From NCBI RefSeq assembly GCF_007993795.1, contig NZ_CP042476.1, positions 2,046,001 to 2,110,000 of the forward strand: a DNA stretch of 64,000 nt, written 5' to 3'. The notes under the pieces were generated by a model. The model was not told the DNA's origin. It made no database searches and was given only the letters and a program-made list of their open reading frames with translations. Positions 42,314-52,037 of this stretch are shown one piece after another; within the stretch, counting starts at the first letter, position 1, and each line of letters opens with the position of its first letter. Both the position numbers and the translations under genes were made by a program. Source of the DNA: Antarcticibacterium arcticum (GTDB lineage: Bacteria > Bacteroidota > Bacteroidia > Flavobacteriales > Flavobacteriaceae).

Positions 42314-45300
42314 ATGCTTCACCGAATTTTGATGACCTTACTCCTTGTAATGTCTTCCGCAGTCCTGTTTGCTCAACAGGAAACCACAAAAAATGACACG
42401 CTTAAAAAAGACGAAAAAAAATGGGATGTAAACAATCCCTATACGACCGATTGGAAGATCAACAAAGTTGCGCTAAATACCAGTGAAGGTACCTGGATGA
42501 ACCTGGACGTGAGTCCCGATGGCAAAACCATTGTCTTTGACCTCTTGGGAGATATTTATTCAATGCCGGTCTCAGGCGGGAAAGCTACTGCTTTAACTAG
42601 CGGGATGGCGTATACCGTACAGCCAAGATTTTCACCAGATGGAAAAAGGATCTCTTTTACCAGCGATGCCGCCGGGGGAGATAATATATGGGTGATGGAT
42701 GCCGATGGTAAAAATGCCCGGCAGATCACCAAAGAAACTTTTCGACTGCTAAACAACGCAGTTTGGACCGCCGATGGAAATTCGGTTATCGCCCGTAAGC
42801 ACTTTACCTCAGGAAGGTCGCTTGGTGCAGGTGAAATGTGGCAATACCACCTTGCAGGAAGCGCAGGGATACAGCTTACCGAAAAAAAGAATGACCAGCA
42901 GGATGTGAACGAACCCAGCACCTCCCGCGATGGGAAATACCTGTACTACAGTGAGGATATGTACCCGGGTGGCAACTTCCAGTACAATAAGGATCCTAAC
43001 AGCCAAATCTACGTTATAAAAAGATATGACCTTACAACCGGAGAAACCCTCACCATTACCGGTGGACCGGGTGGGGCGGCAAGGCCACAGGTTTCTCCTG
43101 ATGGAAAGAAACTTGCCTTTGTAAAAAGGATACGCACCAAAAGCGTGCTCTATATACACGACCTGGAAACAGGGGAGGAATGGCCGGTTTTTGATGCGTT
43201 GAGCAAAGACCAGCAGGAAGCCTGGGCGATCTTCGGGGTGTATCCCGGTTTCAACTGGATGCCCGATAATCGCGATATTATAATTTGGGCCGAAGGAAAA
43301 GTAAAAAGGATCAATACCGAAAATATCGCGGTAAGCGAGATCCCATTCACGGTAGAGAACACCATTGAGATCGCAGAAACCCACAGGTCGCAACACCAGG
43401 TGTTTTCAGATAATTTCAGCTCGAAAGTGATCCGCAATGCGGTGACTTCGCCGGATGGAAAGACCCTTGTATTCAATTCCGTAGGACATCTCTGGAAAAA
43501 GAACCTTCCCAACGGAAAACCTCAGCGCTTAACCAAAGATGATAATTTCGAATTTGAACCTGCTTTCTCCCCTAACGGGAAAGAGATCATTTATGTTTCC
43601 TGGACCGATGCAGGTTATGGCGCAATTAAAAAAGTTTCAGCAAACGGTGGGAATCCTTCCACCCTTACCACTCAAAAAGGAATATACCGCAACCCAGTCT
43701 TTTCAAATGATGGGAAATTGATCGTGTTCACCCGGGAATCGGGCAACAGCGATATGGGCCGAACTTTCTCCAAAGAACCGGGGATTTACCTGATGAATGC
43801 CAATGGAGAGAATCTACGAAAAATTACCAAAGAGGGAGATTTCCCTGTTTTCAGCAAAAATAACGACAGGATCCTGTATCAAACGGGTGGGGTTTTCTTC
43901 GGAAATCTTACCAAGAGCCTTAAAAGTGTTGACCTCAACGGAAAGGAAGAACGCACCCACATTACCTCAAAATATGCCAACAGGCTGGTGCCAAGCCCCG
44001 ACAATCAATGGATCGCTTTCACCAATTTGCACAAGGCCTATGTGGCACCGTTTGTAATGACCGGAAAACCCATTGACCTGGATGATAAAAGCAAGACGGT
44101 TCCTGTTACCGCGATCACCAAAGATGCGGGAATGAACCTCCACTGGAGTGATAACAGCCAGAATATACACTGGACCCTGGGCGATGAATATTTCACCAAC
44201 CGGGTTTCAGAAAAATTCACGTTTTTACCAAATTCGCCCGACACTATTTCACCCATTACCGAAACCGGGATCAAGGTGGGACTGGAATTAAAGGCTGATG
44301 TTCCAAAAGGCCAGATCGCCTTTACAAACGCCAGGATCATTACTATGAACGGCGATAAAGTGATCGAGAATGGAACTATCCTGATAAAGGAAAATAAAAT
44401 TGTTGCCCTTGGTGCAGCGGGAGAAGTAAATGTTCCAAACGCCGCCAAAGTATATGACCTGCAGGGAAAAACCATTATGCCGGGTATAGTAGATGCCCAC
44501 GCCCATATTGGTGCTTTCCGCTATGGCCTAACCCCGCAAAAACACTGGCCGTCTTATGCCAATTTAGCATTTGGGGTAACAACCGCGCACGATCCTTCGG
44601 CATTGAGCGAGACCGTCTTCGGGATTTCTGAATTGGTAAAAAGCGGGAAAATGGTTGGTCCAAGAATCTTTTCAACCGGGATCATCCTGTATGGCGCGGA
44701 AGGAGATTTCAAAGCCGATATCAACAGCCTGGAAGATGCGCGTTCGGCTTTGAGAAGAACAAAGGCTTTCGGGGCAATTTCAGTAAAAAGTTACAATCAG
44801 CCCCGCCGCGAGCAGCGCCAGCAGGTAATGCAGGCTGCCAAGGAACTTGGAATGAATGTGGTGCCAGAAGGGGGTAGTACATTTTTCCATAATATGAATA
44901 TGATCGTAGATGGTCACACGGGAATTGAGCACAACATTCCCGTAGCTCCGGTATATAAAGATATCTATACCCTGTGGAGCAACAGTACCACCGGCTACAC
45001 CCCTACCCTTATCGTGAATTACGGTGGAATTAACGGGGAATATTATTTCTATGAAAAATCCAATGTGTGGGAGAACGAAAAACTGCTGAATTTCACTCCG
45101 CGTCACATTGTTGATTCCCGCTCAAGACACCGCACCATGCTGCCTGAAGAGGAATATCAGCAAGGCCCGGTACTGGTATCAGAAACCGCAAAAGCGCTTA
45201 CAGATAAAGGTGTAAAAGTAAACCTTGGAGCCCACGGCCAGTTACAGGGACTTGGAGCCCACTGGGAATTGTGGTTGTTGCAAATGGGCGGAATGACCAA

Positions 45301-45619
45301 TATGGAGGCCCTGCGCGCTGCCACTTTGAACGGGGCAGAATACCTTGGTCTTGGAAAGGAAATTGGTTCCCTGGAAGTTGGAAAACTTGCAGATCTTATA
45401 GTGTTGAATGAGAATCCGCTGGAGGACATAAGAAATTCAGAAAGCATTATTTATACCATGGTAAACGGCAGGTTGTATGAGAGTGAAACCATGAATGAAA
45501 TTGGGAATGAACCAAAAGAACGCGGCAAGTTCTATTGGGAAAACACCCGCAATAATGAAGCATTCCCCTGGCATGAAAGCACCGGCAGTTTTAGCACTCC
45601 GGGGTGTACGTGTCATTAG
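42314..45619 (+). CDS. secreted beta-propeller/amidohydrolase fusion protein
   Basis: 1101 residues. The signal peptide ends near LFAQ (residue 21). A TolB/PD40-type beta-propeller region of about 600 residues has repeated SPDGKTIVF-like motifs (SPDGKRISFTS, SPDGKKLAFV, SPNGKEIIYVS). An amidohydrolase domain follows from about 680. Metal ligands are in IMPGIVDAHAHIG (H-x-H) and IEHNIPV-type and LGAHGQLQGLGAHWELWLL segments. The late LGLGKEIGSLEVGKLADLIVLNENPL is the standard end of the family. The chain ends in a Cys-rich tail (CTCH). Related proteins are annotated as imidazolonepropionase- or prolidase-like; substrate unknown. Confidence 0.92.
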   Translation: MLHRILMTLLLVMSSAVLFAQQETTKNDTLKKDEKKWDVNNPYTTDWKINKVALNTSEGTWMNLDVSPDGKTIVFDLLGDIYSMPVSGGKATALTSGMAYTVQPRFSPDGKRISFTSDAAGGDNIWVMDADGKNARQITKETFRLLNNAVWTADGNSVIARKHFTSGRSLGAGEMWQYHLAGSAGIQLTEKKNDQQDVNEPSTSRDGKYLYYSEDMYPGGNFQYNKDPNSQIYVIKRYDLTTGETLTITGGPGGAARPQVSPDGKKLAFVKRIRTKSVLYIHDLETGEEWPVFDALSKDQQEAWAIFGVYPGFNWMPDNRDIIIWAEGKVKRINTENIAVSEIPFTVENTIEIAETHRSQHQVFSDNFSSKVIRNAVTSPDGKTLVFNSVGHLWKKNLPNGKPQRLTKDDNFEFEPAFSPNGKEIIYVSWTDAGYGAIKKVSANGGNPSTLTTQKGIYRNPVFSNDGKLIVFTRESGNSDMGRTFSKEPGIYLMNANGENLRKITKEGDFPVFSKNNDRILYQTGGVFFGNLTKSLKSVDLNGKEERTHITSKYANRLVPSPDNQWIAFTNLHKAYVAPFVMTGKPIDLDDKSKTVPVTAITKDAGMNLHWSDNSQNIHWTLGDEYFTNRVSEKFTFLPNSPDTISPITETGIKVGLELKADVPKGQIAFTNARIITMNGDKVIENGTILIKENKIVALGAAGEVNVPNAAKVYDLQGKTIMPGIVDAHAHIGAFRYGLTPQKHWPSYANLAFGVTTAHDPSALSETVFGISELVKSGKMVGPRIFSTGIILYGAEGDFKADINSLEDARSALRRTKAFGAISVKSYNQPRREQRQQVMQAAKELGMNVVPEGGSTFFHNMNMIVDGHTGIEHNIPVAPVYKDIYTLWSNSTTGYTPTLIVNYGGINGEYYFYEKSNVWENEKLLNFTPRHIVDSRSRHRTMLPEEEYQQGPVLVSETAKALTDKGVKVNLGAHGQLQGLGAHWELWLLQMGGMTNMEALRAATLNGAEYLGLGKEIGSLEVGKLADLIVLNENPLEDIRNSESIIYTMVNGRLYESETMNEIGNEPKERGKFYWENTRNNEAFPWHESTGSFSTPGCTCH

Positions 45620-45766
45620 CCTTTAGACGGTAGACGGTAGACGATAAACGTTAGTAGTTTGTAGTTTGTAGTTTGTAGTTATTTTTTTCGTCTCCCTTTA
45701 GGGAAGGGGAAAAGCGAAAAAAAAGTGATTAGTTGTTAGTTGTTAGTCGGGATTATCCGCACTGAC
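45620..45766. repeat. gap with short tandem repeats
   Basis: Contains TAGACGG/TAGACGA units, about four copies of GTAGTTT (45654-45680) and TTAGTTG units after 45728. A + strand stretch TCGTCTCCC...GGGAAAAGCG lies between poly-T and poly-A. No coding potential. Confidence 0.6.
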
Positions 45767-45811
45767 TATCCACTTTTCACTCCCGCCCAAAATGTTCGGG
45801 CAAGCTCCTCT
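45767..45811 (+). repeat. dispersed intergenic repeat, copy A
   Basis: 45-bp element with core CACTCCCGCCCAAAATG and CGGGCAAGCTCCTCT. It is almost identical to copy B at 48348-48392 (one difference visible). The core is an inverted repeat (CCCG ... CGGG). An upstream extension of the DUF202 gene would translate through it and is rejected for that reason. Confidence 0.75.
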
Positions 45812-45865
45812 TTCCACTTTAAAGGCGGGGAAAGGCGAAAAAAAAAATGGAATAATATAATTGGA

Positions 45866-46207
45866 ATGAGAAAAGTAAAATTCGGGAGTTTATTTACTAC
45901 CCGGAAAATAGACGAAACCCTCATTAGAGAGCACCTGGCATTGGAGCGAACAAAGCTGGCGAATGAGCGCACTTTGCTTTCCTATACCCAGGCGGCCTTG
46001 TATTTTCTACTTGGGGGCCTTGCGCTTATTCAGTTAAAGGAATACGAGAAGATGCATTATATAGGTTATCTGGCACTTGTATTTTCGGTGTTATTCGTGA
46101 CTGTAGGCATCTGGCGGTTTATTGTGCTCAGGAATAAGATGAAAGATCTCCTGCGGGGGAAAGTTGAATCTTCAGATCCGCAAGAGGAAGAAGAGTCAAT
46201 TAGTTAA
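45866..46207 (+). CDS. DUF202 family membrane protein
   Basis: 113 residues from ATG 45866 (MRKVKFGSLFTTRKID). The DUF202 signature LALERTKLANERTLLSYTQ precedes two membrane helices (about 45-62 and 68-88) and an acidic tail. Function unknown; the family occurs as small inner-membrane proteins. The longer frame from 45740 runs through a dispersed repeat and is not family-like. Confidence 0.9.
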   Translation: MRKVKFGSLFTTRKIDETLIREHLALERTKLANERTLLSYTQAALYFLLGGLALIQLKEYEKMHYIGYLALVFSVLFVTVGIWRFIVLRNKMKDLLRGKVESSDPQEEEESIS

Positions 46208-46216
46208 ATGGTTAAA

Positions 46217-46251
46217 GGTTCAAGGTTCAAGGTTCAAGGTTCAAGGTTCAA
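46217..46251 (+). repeat. five tandem copies of GGTTCAA
   Basis: Perfect heptamer tandem repeat immediately after the DUF202 stop codon. Copy number is a likely site of length variation. Confidence 0.85.
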
Positions 46252-46308
46252 AATTAATCAGGCTGTTTACTTTTTTAACTTTTTCACTCTTTATCTTTTT
46301 AACTCCAA

Positions 46309-46632
46309 ATGCAAACTTTCATCCATTACTTCCTTCATTTTATTGCCATTGGGGCGATCGCGTACTGGTATGACAAAGAGAACTGGAAACGAAACTGGCT
46401 TATCCTGCTGGCAACTATGCTGGTAGATGTTGACCATATAGTTGCCGATCCCCTTTTTGATCCCAACCGCTGCGGAATCAATTATCACCCCCTTCATACC
46501 TATTATGCCATTGGAGTTTATATCCTGGGAAGTATTTTTGTAAGGCACAAAACCATCAGGTTAGTTTTTATAGGACTGTTTTTTCATATGATCACAGATT
46601 CCATCGACTGTTTGTTTATGAAGTTTGGGTAG
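46309..46632 (+). CDS. DUF6122-type membrane protein
   Basis: 107 residues with three to four membrane helices. Conserved polar residues sit inside (FIHYFLHF, LVDVDHIVADPLFDPNRCGINYHPLHTYYA, FHMITDSIDCL). The His/Asp pattern resembles metal-dependent membrane hydrolases (YdjM/LexA-regulated or DUF457-like), so a catalytic role is possible but unproven. Confidence 0.82.
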   Translation: MQTFIHYFLHFIAIGAIAYWYDKENWKRNWLILLATMLVDVDHIVADPLFDPNRCGINYHPLHTYYAIGVYILGSIFVRHKTIRLVFIGLFFHMITDSIDCLFMKFG

Positions 46633-46885
46633 TGAGTAGTGAGTAGTGAGTTTTGGAATTTCTGCGAAATTCTGCGGATTCTGCGGGATAAATTTTAGAA
46701 GTAGATGATGTTCAATACACAAAAACTCCTCTTAATATTTTCTCTTTAACTTTTGCTGAAATATCTCTCCACTTTCCTCTTTCCACTTTCCACTAAGCGA
46801 TAGCTGCCAAAAAAAAACTTGTATCTTTATCGGCATTCGTTTAATTTCATCGCCTTCAATCTAACCACCGGAAAATTATCAAAAT
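46633..46885. repeat. gap with short tandem repeats before the deoxynucleoside kinase
   Basis: Holds three copies of GTGAGTA right after the upstream stop codon, then TTCTGCG-type units, then T/C-rich sequence. The kinase promoter must be within it; TATCTTTA near 46823 is one mismatch from the -7 consensus. Confidence 0.5.
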
Positions 46886-47500
46886 ATGCATGTAGCAATT
46901 GCAGGAAATATTGGCGCGGGTAAAACCACCCTTACCAAACTATTGGCTAAACATTACAAATGGGAACCTCAATATGAGGATGTTCTGGAAAATCCATATC
47001 TGGAAGATTTTTACAATAAAATGGAGCGCTGGTCCTTTAATTTGCAGATCTATTTCCTCAACAGCCGTTTCCGCCAGATCCTGCAAATTCGCGAAAGCGG
47101 TAAGAAAATCATCCAGGACAGGACCATTTATGAGGATGCGCATATTTTTGCTCCCAACCTGCATGCAATGGGATTAATGCCTAACCGGGATTTTGAAAAT
47201 TATAAATCCTTATTTGATCTTATGGAAAGTGTGGTGCAGGGCCCGGACCTGCTTATCTACCTTAGAAGCAGCATTCCCAACCTGGTTTCACAAATTCACA
47301 AGCGCGGACGGGAATACGAAAATTCCATTTCTATTGATTATCTTAGTAGACTAAACGAACGTTATGAAGCCTGGGTTCATAATTATGACAAAGGGAACCT
47401 CCTTGTAATAGATGTTGATGATATTAATTTTGTAGACAACCCGGAAGATTTGGGGAGTATCATTACTAAAATTGATGCCGAATTGCATGGGTTGTTTTAA
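46886..47500 (+). CDS. deoxynucleoside kinase (dAK/dGK type)
   Basis: 204 residues. Phosphorylates deoxyadenosine, deoxyguanosine or related nucleosides in salvage. The P-loop is AIAGNIGAGKTTLTKLL, the family Asp-Arg motif is in IIQDRTIYEDAHIF, and the lid is KRGREYENSISIDYLSRLNERYEAW. Specificity cannot be read off. A nucleoside transporter gene starts at 63742. Confidence 0.94.
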   Translation: MHVAIAGNIGAGKTTLTKLLAKHYKWEPQYEDVLENPYLEDFYNKMERWSFNLQIYFLNSRFRQILQIRESGKKIIQDRTIYEDAHIFAPNLHAMGLMPNRDFENYKSLFDLMESVVQGPDLLIYLRSSIPNLVSQIHKRGREYENSISIDYLSRLNERYEAWVHNYDKGNLLVIDVDDINFVDNPEDLGSIITKIDAELHGLF

Positions 47501-47515
47501 TAAAACAACCGTATT

Positions 47516-48142
47516 ATGGAAACTTCTAAAAGACCAAAGCACAAGGGTTCTGCAACCTTATTGGCGAATCCTTTTTTAGAAAGACTAACCCATACCCCAA
47601 TACATTACCCACTTATTATTTTTTCGGTGATCTCGGCAATTCTTATTTATTACGGGATCGTTGAGAAGGGTTTCGGCGTTCCCGGAATGATCCTGCTTTT
47701 TTTTGGAGGAATGTTCTTTTTTACTTTTATAGAATATCTCACTCACCGCTTTCTTTACCATTTACCCACCAGCGGACCAACTTCAGAAAAGATAGCGTAC
47801 ACCATGCACGGCGTTCATCACGACTATCCTAAAGATAAAACCCGGCTCGCAATGCCTCCGGTAGTAAGCCTTATAATTTCTACATTCTTGTTTGTGATCT
47901 ATCGCGGTATCATGGGCGATTATGTATTTGGGTTCCTTGCCGGATTCTTAATGGGATACACTACCTATCTGGCAATCCACTATTCCATACACCGCTTCCG
48001 GGTACCCAATAATTTCTTCAAAGTCCTTTGGCACCACCACAGCATTCACCATTACCGTGAAACCGACCGTGCCTTTGGGGTGACCTCCAGCCTATGGGAC
48101 AGGGTGTTTGGAACGATGCCCCGGAAAGTTAATAGGGAGTAG
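47516..48142 (+). CDS. fatty acid hydroxylase / sterol desaturase superfamily protein
   Basis: 208 residues, integral membrane di-iron oxygenase with four helices. The histidine clusters are HRFLYH, HGVHHD, HYSIHRF and HHHSIHHYRE. The layout fits fatty acid 2-hydroxylase-like proteins, so a role in hydroxylating fatty acids of sphingolipids or sulfonolipids is plausible. It starts 15 bp after the kinase gene and shares its transcript. Confidence 0.9.
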   Translation: METSKRPKHKGSATLLANPFLERLTHTPIHYPLIIFSVISAILIYYGIVEKGFGVPGMILLFFGGMFFFTFIEYLTHRFLYHLPTSGPTSEKIAYTMHGVHHDYPKDKTRLAMPPVVSLIISTFLFVIYRGIMGDYVFGFLAGFLMGYTTYLAIHYSIHRFRVPNNFFKVLWHHHSIHHYRETDRAFGVTSSLWDRVFGTMPRKVNRE

Positions 48143-48347
48143 TGAGGAGTGAGGAGTGAATAGGGAGTAGTGAGGTGTGAGTAGTGAGTTCGCTTCGCTC
48201 AGGTTCGGGGTTTGATGTTTATTGTTTTTTTCGCCACCCGCCAGGGCGGACCGGGGAATAGCGAAAAAAAATTTGTCGATAGCCAGTAAACGGCAGACTT
48301 CGATCTTTCTGGTTACATTCAGCAATAAAAAAATTATTAACGCACAG

Positions 48348-48392
48348 TATCCCCTTTTCACTCCCGCCCAAAATGTTCGGGCAAGCTCCTCT
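48348..48392 (+). repeat. dispersed intergenic repeat, copy B
   Basis: Second copy of the element at 45767-45811. It lies in a 296-bp gap (48143-48438) that also holds GAGTAGTGAG-type tandem repeats right after the hydroxylase stop and a CGCCACCCGCCAGGGCGG palindromic stretch between poly-T and poly-A. Confidence 0.75.
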
Positions 48393-48438
48393 ATCCTCTT
48401 TTTTTTCCGTTGAATTTCCCCTTCAGGGGTTAGGGGGA

Positions 48439-49473
48439 CTACATAATAAACCCGTTCTCCCTGGCATGTTCTTCGGCCTCCACAGAGGTATCAACCATTA
48501 AAACCGGGGTGGTTTTAAAATTATCTACTATGCTGCGTATGCGCTGCATTTGTTTCTTGTGCTTCACACTTCTTAAATAAATCGCCAGGATCCTGTCAGG
48601 ATATTGCACGGCAATATCGGTATATATACTGGCATCGTGCTCCCCGCTGTCGCCAATGAGAATGAAATTAAGATCGGGATAGGTCTTAAGAATATTGATG
48701 ATCTCCTTTTGTTTGTGGGGTTTTTCAGGTTTCAGCGACCGGTCAAACGGCCCCCTGAAATTGCGCAACAGGATCGGCCCTTTCGGGAATTTATTGAAGT
48801 CCAGAAATAGTTTGAGATATTGATATAAATTCCAGGGGCTGTTGCTAAGGTAAAATATGGGGTTCTTGTTTTCCCCATTCTTTCCAAGGTGTAGTTGCTG
48901 GTAAAATTCCGGTGCCCCTTTAAGCGGAATCCGGCTATAGGCATTGGTAAGCAGGGAGTTTTTCAGCAATCTTAATTTTAAAAAGGATGTCACTCCGGTA
49001 TGCAGGATTGTATCATCGATATCACTTATTACCCCGTATTCGGCACTCTTTTCAGGAATTAAAAGCTCCCCCTGGAAATGCTGATCTTCTTCATAAACCG
49101 GCACCCCATCTCCCTCCCTGAAATACAAATGCACCTTTACCCAACCTTCTTCATCTGCCCGGGAGGACAGGTCTTCAGAAATTGTCTTGTCAAATAGAAA
49201 ATATCCCTCGCTGTCTGACTTGCCCGTTAAACTAATAAGGTCCGGAATATGAAGGTCTACCTCTGCATTTTTAATTTCATAAGTATTGAACTGCCGGAAG
49301 GTATTTTTGATGGTAGTTATAAAACCCTGATCCTCTACTATCTTTAAGGGAACATCATCCAGGGCCCTACCCAGCAAATATAAGTGATGCGCAGTGCCGT
49401 AACTACGGTAAGGCGTTATAAGTACGTTGTCAATTTTTCGGGATCCAAAAGTTCTTTTAAACCTTTTTAGCAT
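48439..49473 (-). CDS. App1 family phosphatidate phosphatase-like protein (DUF2183)
   Basis: 344 residues. The N-terminal beta region has the pattern FDKTISEDLSSRADEEGWVKVHLYFREG. A HAD-like phosphatase domain follows with GVISDIDDTILHTGVTSF (DxDxT, about residue 170) and LIGDSGEHDASIYTDIAVQYPDRILAIYLR. Related to yeast App1 Mg-dependent phosphatidate phosphatase. Cytoplasmic. Convergent with the hydroxylase gene. Confidence 0.93.
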   Translation of the reverse strand: MLKRFKRTFGSRKIDNVLITPYRSYGTAHHLYLLGRALDDVPLKIVEDQGFITTIKNTFRQFNTYEIKNAEVDLHIPDLISLTGKSDSEGYFLFDKTISEDLSSRADEEGWVKVHLYFREGDGVPVYEEDQHFQGELLIPEKSAEYGVISDIDDTILHTGVTSFLKLRLLKNSLLTNAYSRIPLKGAPEFYQQLHLGKNGENKNPIFYLSNSPWNLYQYLKLFLDFNKFPKGPILLRNFRGPFDRSLKPEKPHKQKEIINILKTYPDLNFILIGDSGEHDASIYTDIAVQYPDRILAIYLRSVKHKKQMQRIRSIVDNFKTTPVLMVDTSVEAEEHARENGFIM

Positions 49474-49580
49474 TTGAAGAGGGTTAGTTGATTTTGTATT
49501 CAGCTTAAAAATAGTATTTACAGCAATCTTTGTGTAAAATATCCTTTGAATTTAGGCAAATTTTAAGAGGAAACGCCCGC

Positions 49581-52037
49581 TTAATCCTCGTTTAGGTGAT
49601 GAAGGGCCGTTTCCATATCGATTCCTTTTCCCAGCACCTTTTGAAAAATATCTCCTAACTCAGCGATGCGGCCCGGCATGGTCTTTATGGTAAAATCCTG
49701 CATTTTCAAGCCGGGTTTCACCTCATCCCAGGTAATAGGGGCGGATACCGTAGCTCCGGGTTTTGGCCTAACACAATAAGGTGCAGCAAGGGTTTGCCCT
49801 TTCCGGTTCTGCAAAAAGTCCAGGTAGATCTTCTTTCCCCTCTTTTTGATATTCCGCTCCATGCTTGTTGTGCCGGGCAACATTTCGTGAATGAAATAAC
49901 AAAGCAGTTTGGTGAAATCCCGGCCCTCATCATAAGTGTATTTTGCCTGCAGAGGAATATAGATATGGAGTCCGCTGGAACCTGAGGTTTTACAAAATCC
50001 ATGGATCCTGGCCTTATCCATTACCTCTTTTGCCGCCTGGGCTACTTCTATGACTTCTTCAAAAGTGTTCTTTTCTGAAGGGTCTATATCTATTACCGTA
50101 AAATCGGGATTATCAAGCTGCTGAATGCGGGAGCTCCACGGATTGATCTCTATACACCCCAAATTTGCCATATACAGCAAGGTGGCTTCATTCTGGCACA
50201 GAAGGTATTCTATATCCTTGTTGGATGATTTTGAGTGCACCCTGAAGGTCTCTATCCATTCCGGAAGAATGCCTTCATTATCCTTTTGATAAAATCCGGG
50301 CTTATCAATCCCGTTGGGATGCCGGTGCATATTTTCCGGCCTGTCTATTAAATATGGCAACATAACATCACTCACTTTAATATAATAATCTATAAGGTCA
50401 TATTTTCTATAACCAGATTCAGGCCAGTAGATCTTTTCGAGGTTGGTGAAGGGCACCTCTATGCCGCCAATCTCCAGGTGACCTGCTTTTGCAGACTTCC
50501 CCGCATTGGAGCTTTCCTCTACGCCATCAGGATTTTCAATTACTTTTTCCCCTGTGATCTCGGTAAGGCTCTTATCATCCCGAAGACCTTTATAGACGGG
50601 GTGGCGTAAACTCCCCGTTTTGGTCCATTCAGTAAAATGCACCTCGCAAATAAGCTGGGGTTTTAACCAGTGTGGAGTGCGACCTTTTAGATTTATCTTC
50701 TTTTTGAACGGACTTTCCGCAGTCTCCAGTTTTTTAAATTTGGTCAACAGCTTTTTTTGTTCTGCGGCTGAAAATCCGGTGCCACAGTTCCCAATATAGG
50801 TAAGTTTTTCATCCCGGTACATTCCAAGAATAAGTGAACCGAAAACCGCACCCCCGCTTTCAGAATCTGTGTACCCGCAAATAATGGCCTCGGTGCTTTG
50901 AACAGCTTTAATTTTCAGCCAATTTTCACTGCGGTACCCCGGGCTGTATCTGGAATTGGCTTTTTTGGCTATCACCCCCTCCATCCCGGCATCTATGGCG
51001 CGTTTATAAAAAGTACTGCCCATCCCTTCCATATGGTCACAATAAAAAGTGTGATAGGTGCCTTCAATAACTTCTTCGATCAAGGATTTTCGCTCCAGCA
51101 AAGGGAGGTCAAGCATGCTCATCCCATTTAAATACAACATATCAAATACATAGAAGCGCAGTTCTCCCAGGGTTTGGTCGTCATAATTCTGCAGTTTCTG
51201 AAAATCTGGCACCCCTTTTTTATCCACTATAACAACCTCCCCATCCAGGATTACATTATGCGGAATTTGTTCAAGATCCCTTTTAAGCCGTGAAAATTTA
51301 GAATTAAAGGAGACCCCGTTGCGAGAGGAAAGATCTGCCTCGCCGTCTTTTATATTGGCGATCATCCTGTAGCCGTCCCACTTGAGTTCGTAGATCCATT
51401 GGGGATCATTAAAGATCTTTTTGGTGGCGGTAGCAAGCATTGGTTTGATGGTTTCGGTAGGCTGGAGGCTTTTAACTTTGGGTGCCGGTTTAGGTTTCGC
51501 CGCCGTAAAGGGTGAAAAATCTTCGGCATCATAAGCAAGATCTGTAGAAAAATCATCGGTCTTTTTTATGAGCAGCCATTGGTTCCCTTTCTCACCTCTG
51601 CTGGTCCTTACAAGCGCAAAAGTGCCTTTGATCTTTTTTCCGAAGAATTCCAGCTTCAAATCTCCTTTTTCAAATTGCTGCAGCAGTTCCTTTTTGCTTA
51701 TCCCGCCGGTGCCCTGGTAAATACCTTCATCCCAAATCTCCATTATCCCTGCGCCGTAATTGCCTTTTGGGATGGTTCCCTGGAAAGTAAGGTATTGAAT
51801 AGGATGGTCCTCCGTTTGTATGGCAAGCCGCTTATCACCGGGATTCAGGGATGGCCCTTTTGGCACTGCCCAGCTTTTTAAGGTCCCCTGCATCTCCAGC
51901 CGCAGGTCATAATGCAGGCGGGTGGCCTGATGCCGCTGGATAACAAAGCGCAGGTCCCCTTCACTTTTGGGAATAGAACCTTTAGGCTCGGGGGTAGTAT
52001 CAAAATCACGCTTTTTGAAATATTCTTCTAAGCTCAT
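49581..52037 (-). CDS. ligD: DNA ligase D (NHEJ)
   Basis: 818 residues carrying all three LigD activities in the order phosphoesterase, ligase, polymerase. Phosphoesterase (about 20-160): VIQRHQATRLHYDLRLEM. ATP-dependent ligase (about 200-500): YELKWDGYRMIANI, whose Lys is adenylated, then an OB-fold. Primase-like polymerase (about 530-818): FTVIDIDPSE for metal binding and SGSSGLHIYIPL. Works with Ku in non-homologous end joining. Starts 1 bp after the ku stop codon. Confidence 0.97.
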   Translation of the reverse strand: MSLEEYFKKRDFDTTPEPKGSIPKSEGDLRFVIQRHQATRLHYDLRLEMQGTLKSWAVPKGPSLNPGDKRLAIQTEDHPIQYLTFQGTIPKGNYGAGIMEIWDEGIYQGTGGISKKELLQQFEKGDLKLEFFGKKIKGTFALVRTSRGEKGNQWLLIKKTDDFSTDLAYDAEDFSPFTAAKPKPAPKVKSLQPTETIKPMLATATKKIFNDPQWIYELKWDGYRMIANIKDGEADLSSRNGVSFNSKFSRLKRDLEQIPHNVILDGEVVIVDKKGVPDFQKLQNYDDQTLGELRFYVFDMLYLNGMSMLDLPLLERKSLIEEVIEGTYHTFYCDHMEGMGSTFYKRAIDAGMEGVIAKKANSRYSPGYRSENWLKIKAVQSTEAIICGYTDSESGGAVFGSLILGMYRDEKLTYIGNCGTGFSAAEQKKLLTKFKKLETAESPFKKKINLKGRTPHWLKPQLICEVHFTEWTKTGSLRHPVYKGLRDDKSLTEITGEKVIENPDGVEESSNAGKSAKAGHLEIGGIEVPFTNLEKIYWPESGYRKYDLIDYYIKVSDVMLPYLIDRPENMHRHPNGIDKPGFYQKDNEGILPEWIETFRVHSKSSNKDIEYLLCQNEATLLYMANLGCIEINPWSSRIQQLDNPDFTVIDIDPSEKNTFEEVIEVAQAAKEVMDKARIHGFCKTSGSSGLHIYIPLQAKYTYDEGRDFTKLLCYFIHEMLPGTTSMERNIKKRGKKIYLDFLQNRKGQTLAAPYCVRPKPGATVSAPITWDEVKPGLKMQDFTIKTMPGRIAELGDIFQKVLGKGIDMETALHHLNED

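Noticed and set aside
45740..45865. Upstream extension of the DUF202 gene
   Set aside because: It is a translation of the dispersed repeat (45767-45811); the family N-terminus begins at ATG 45866.
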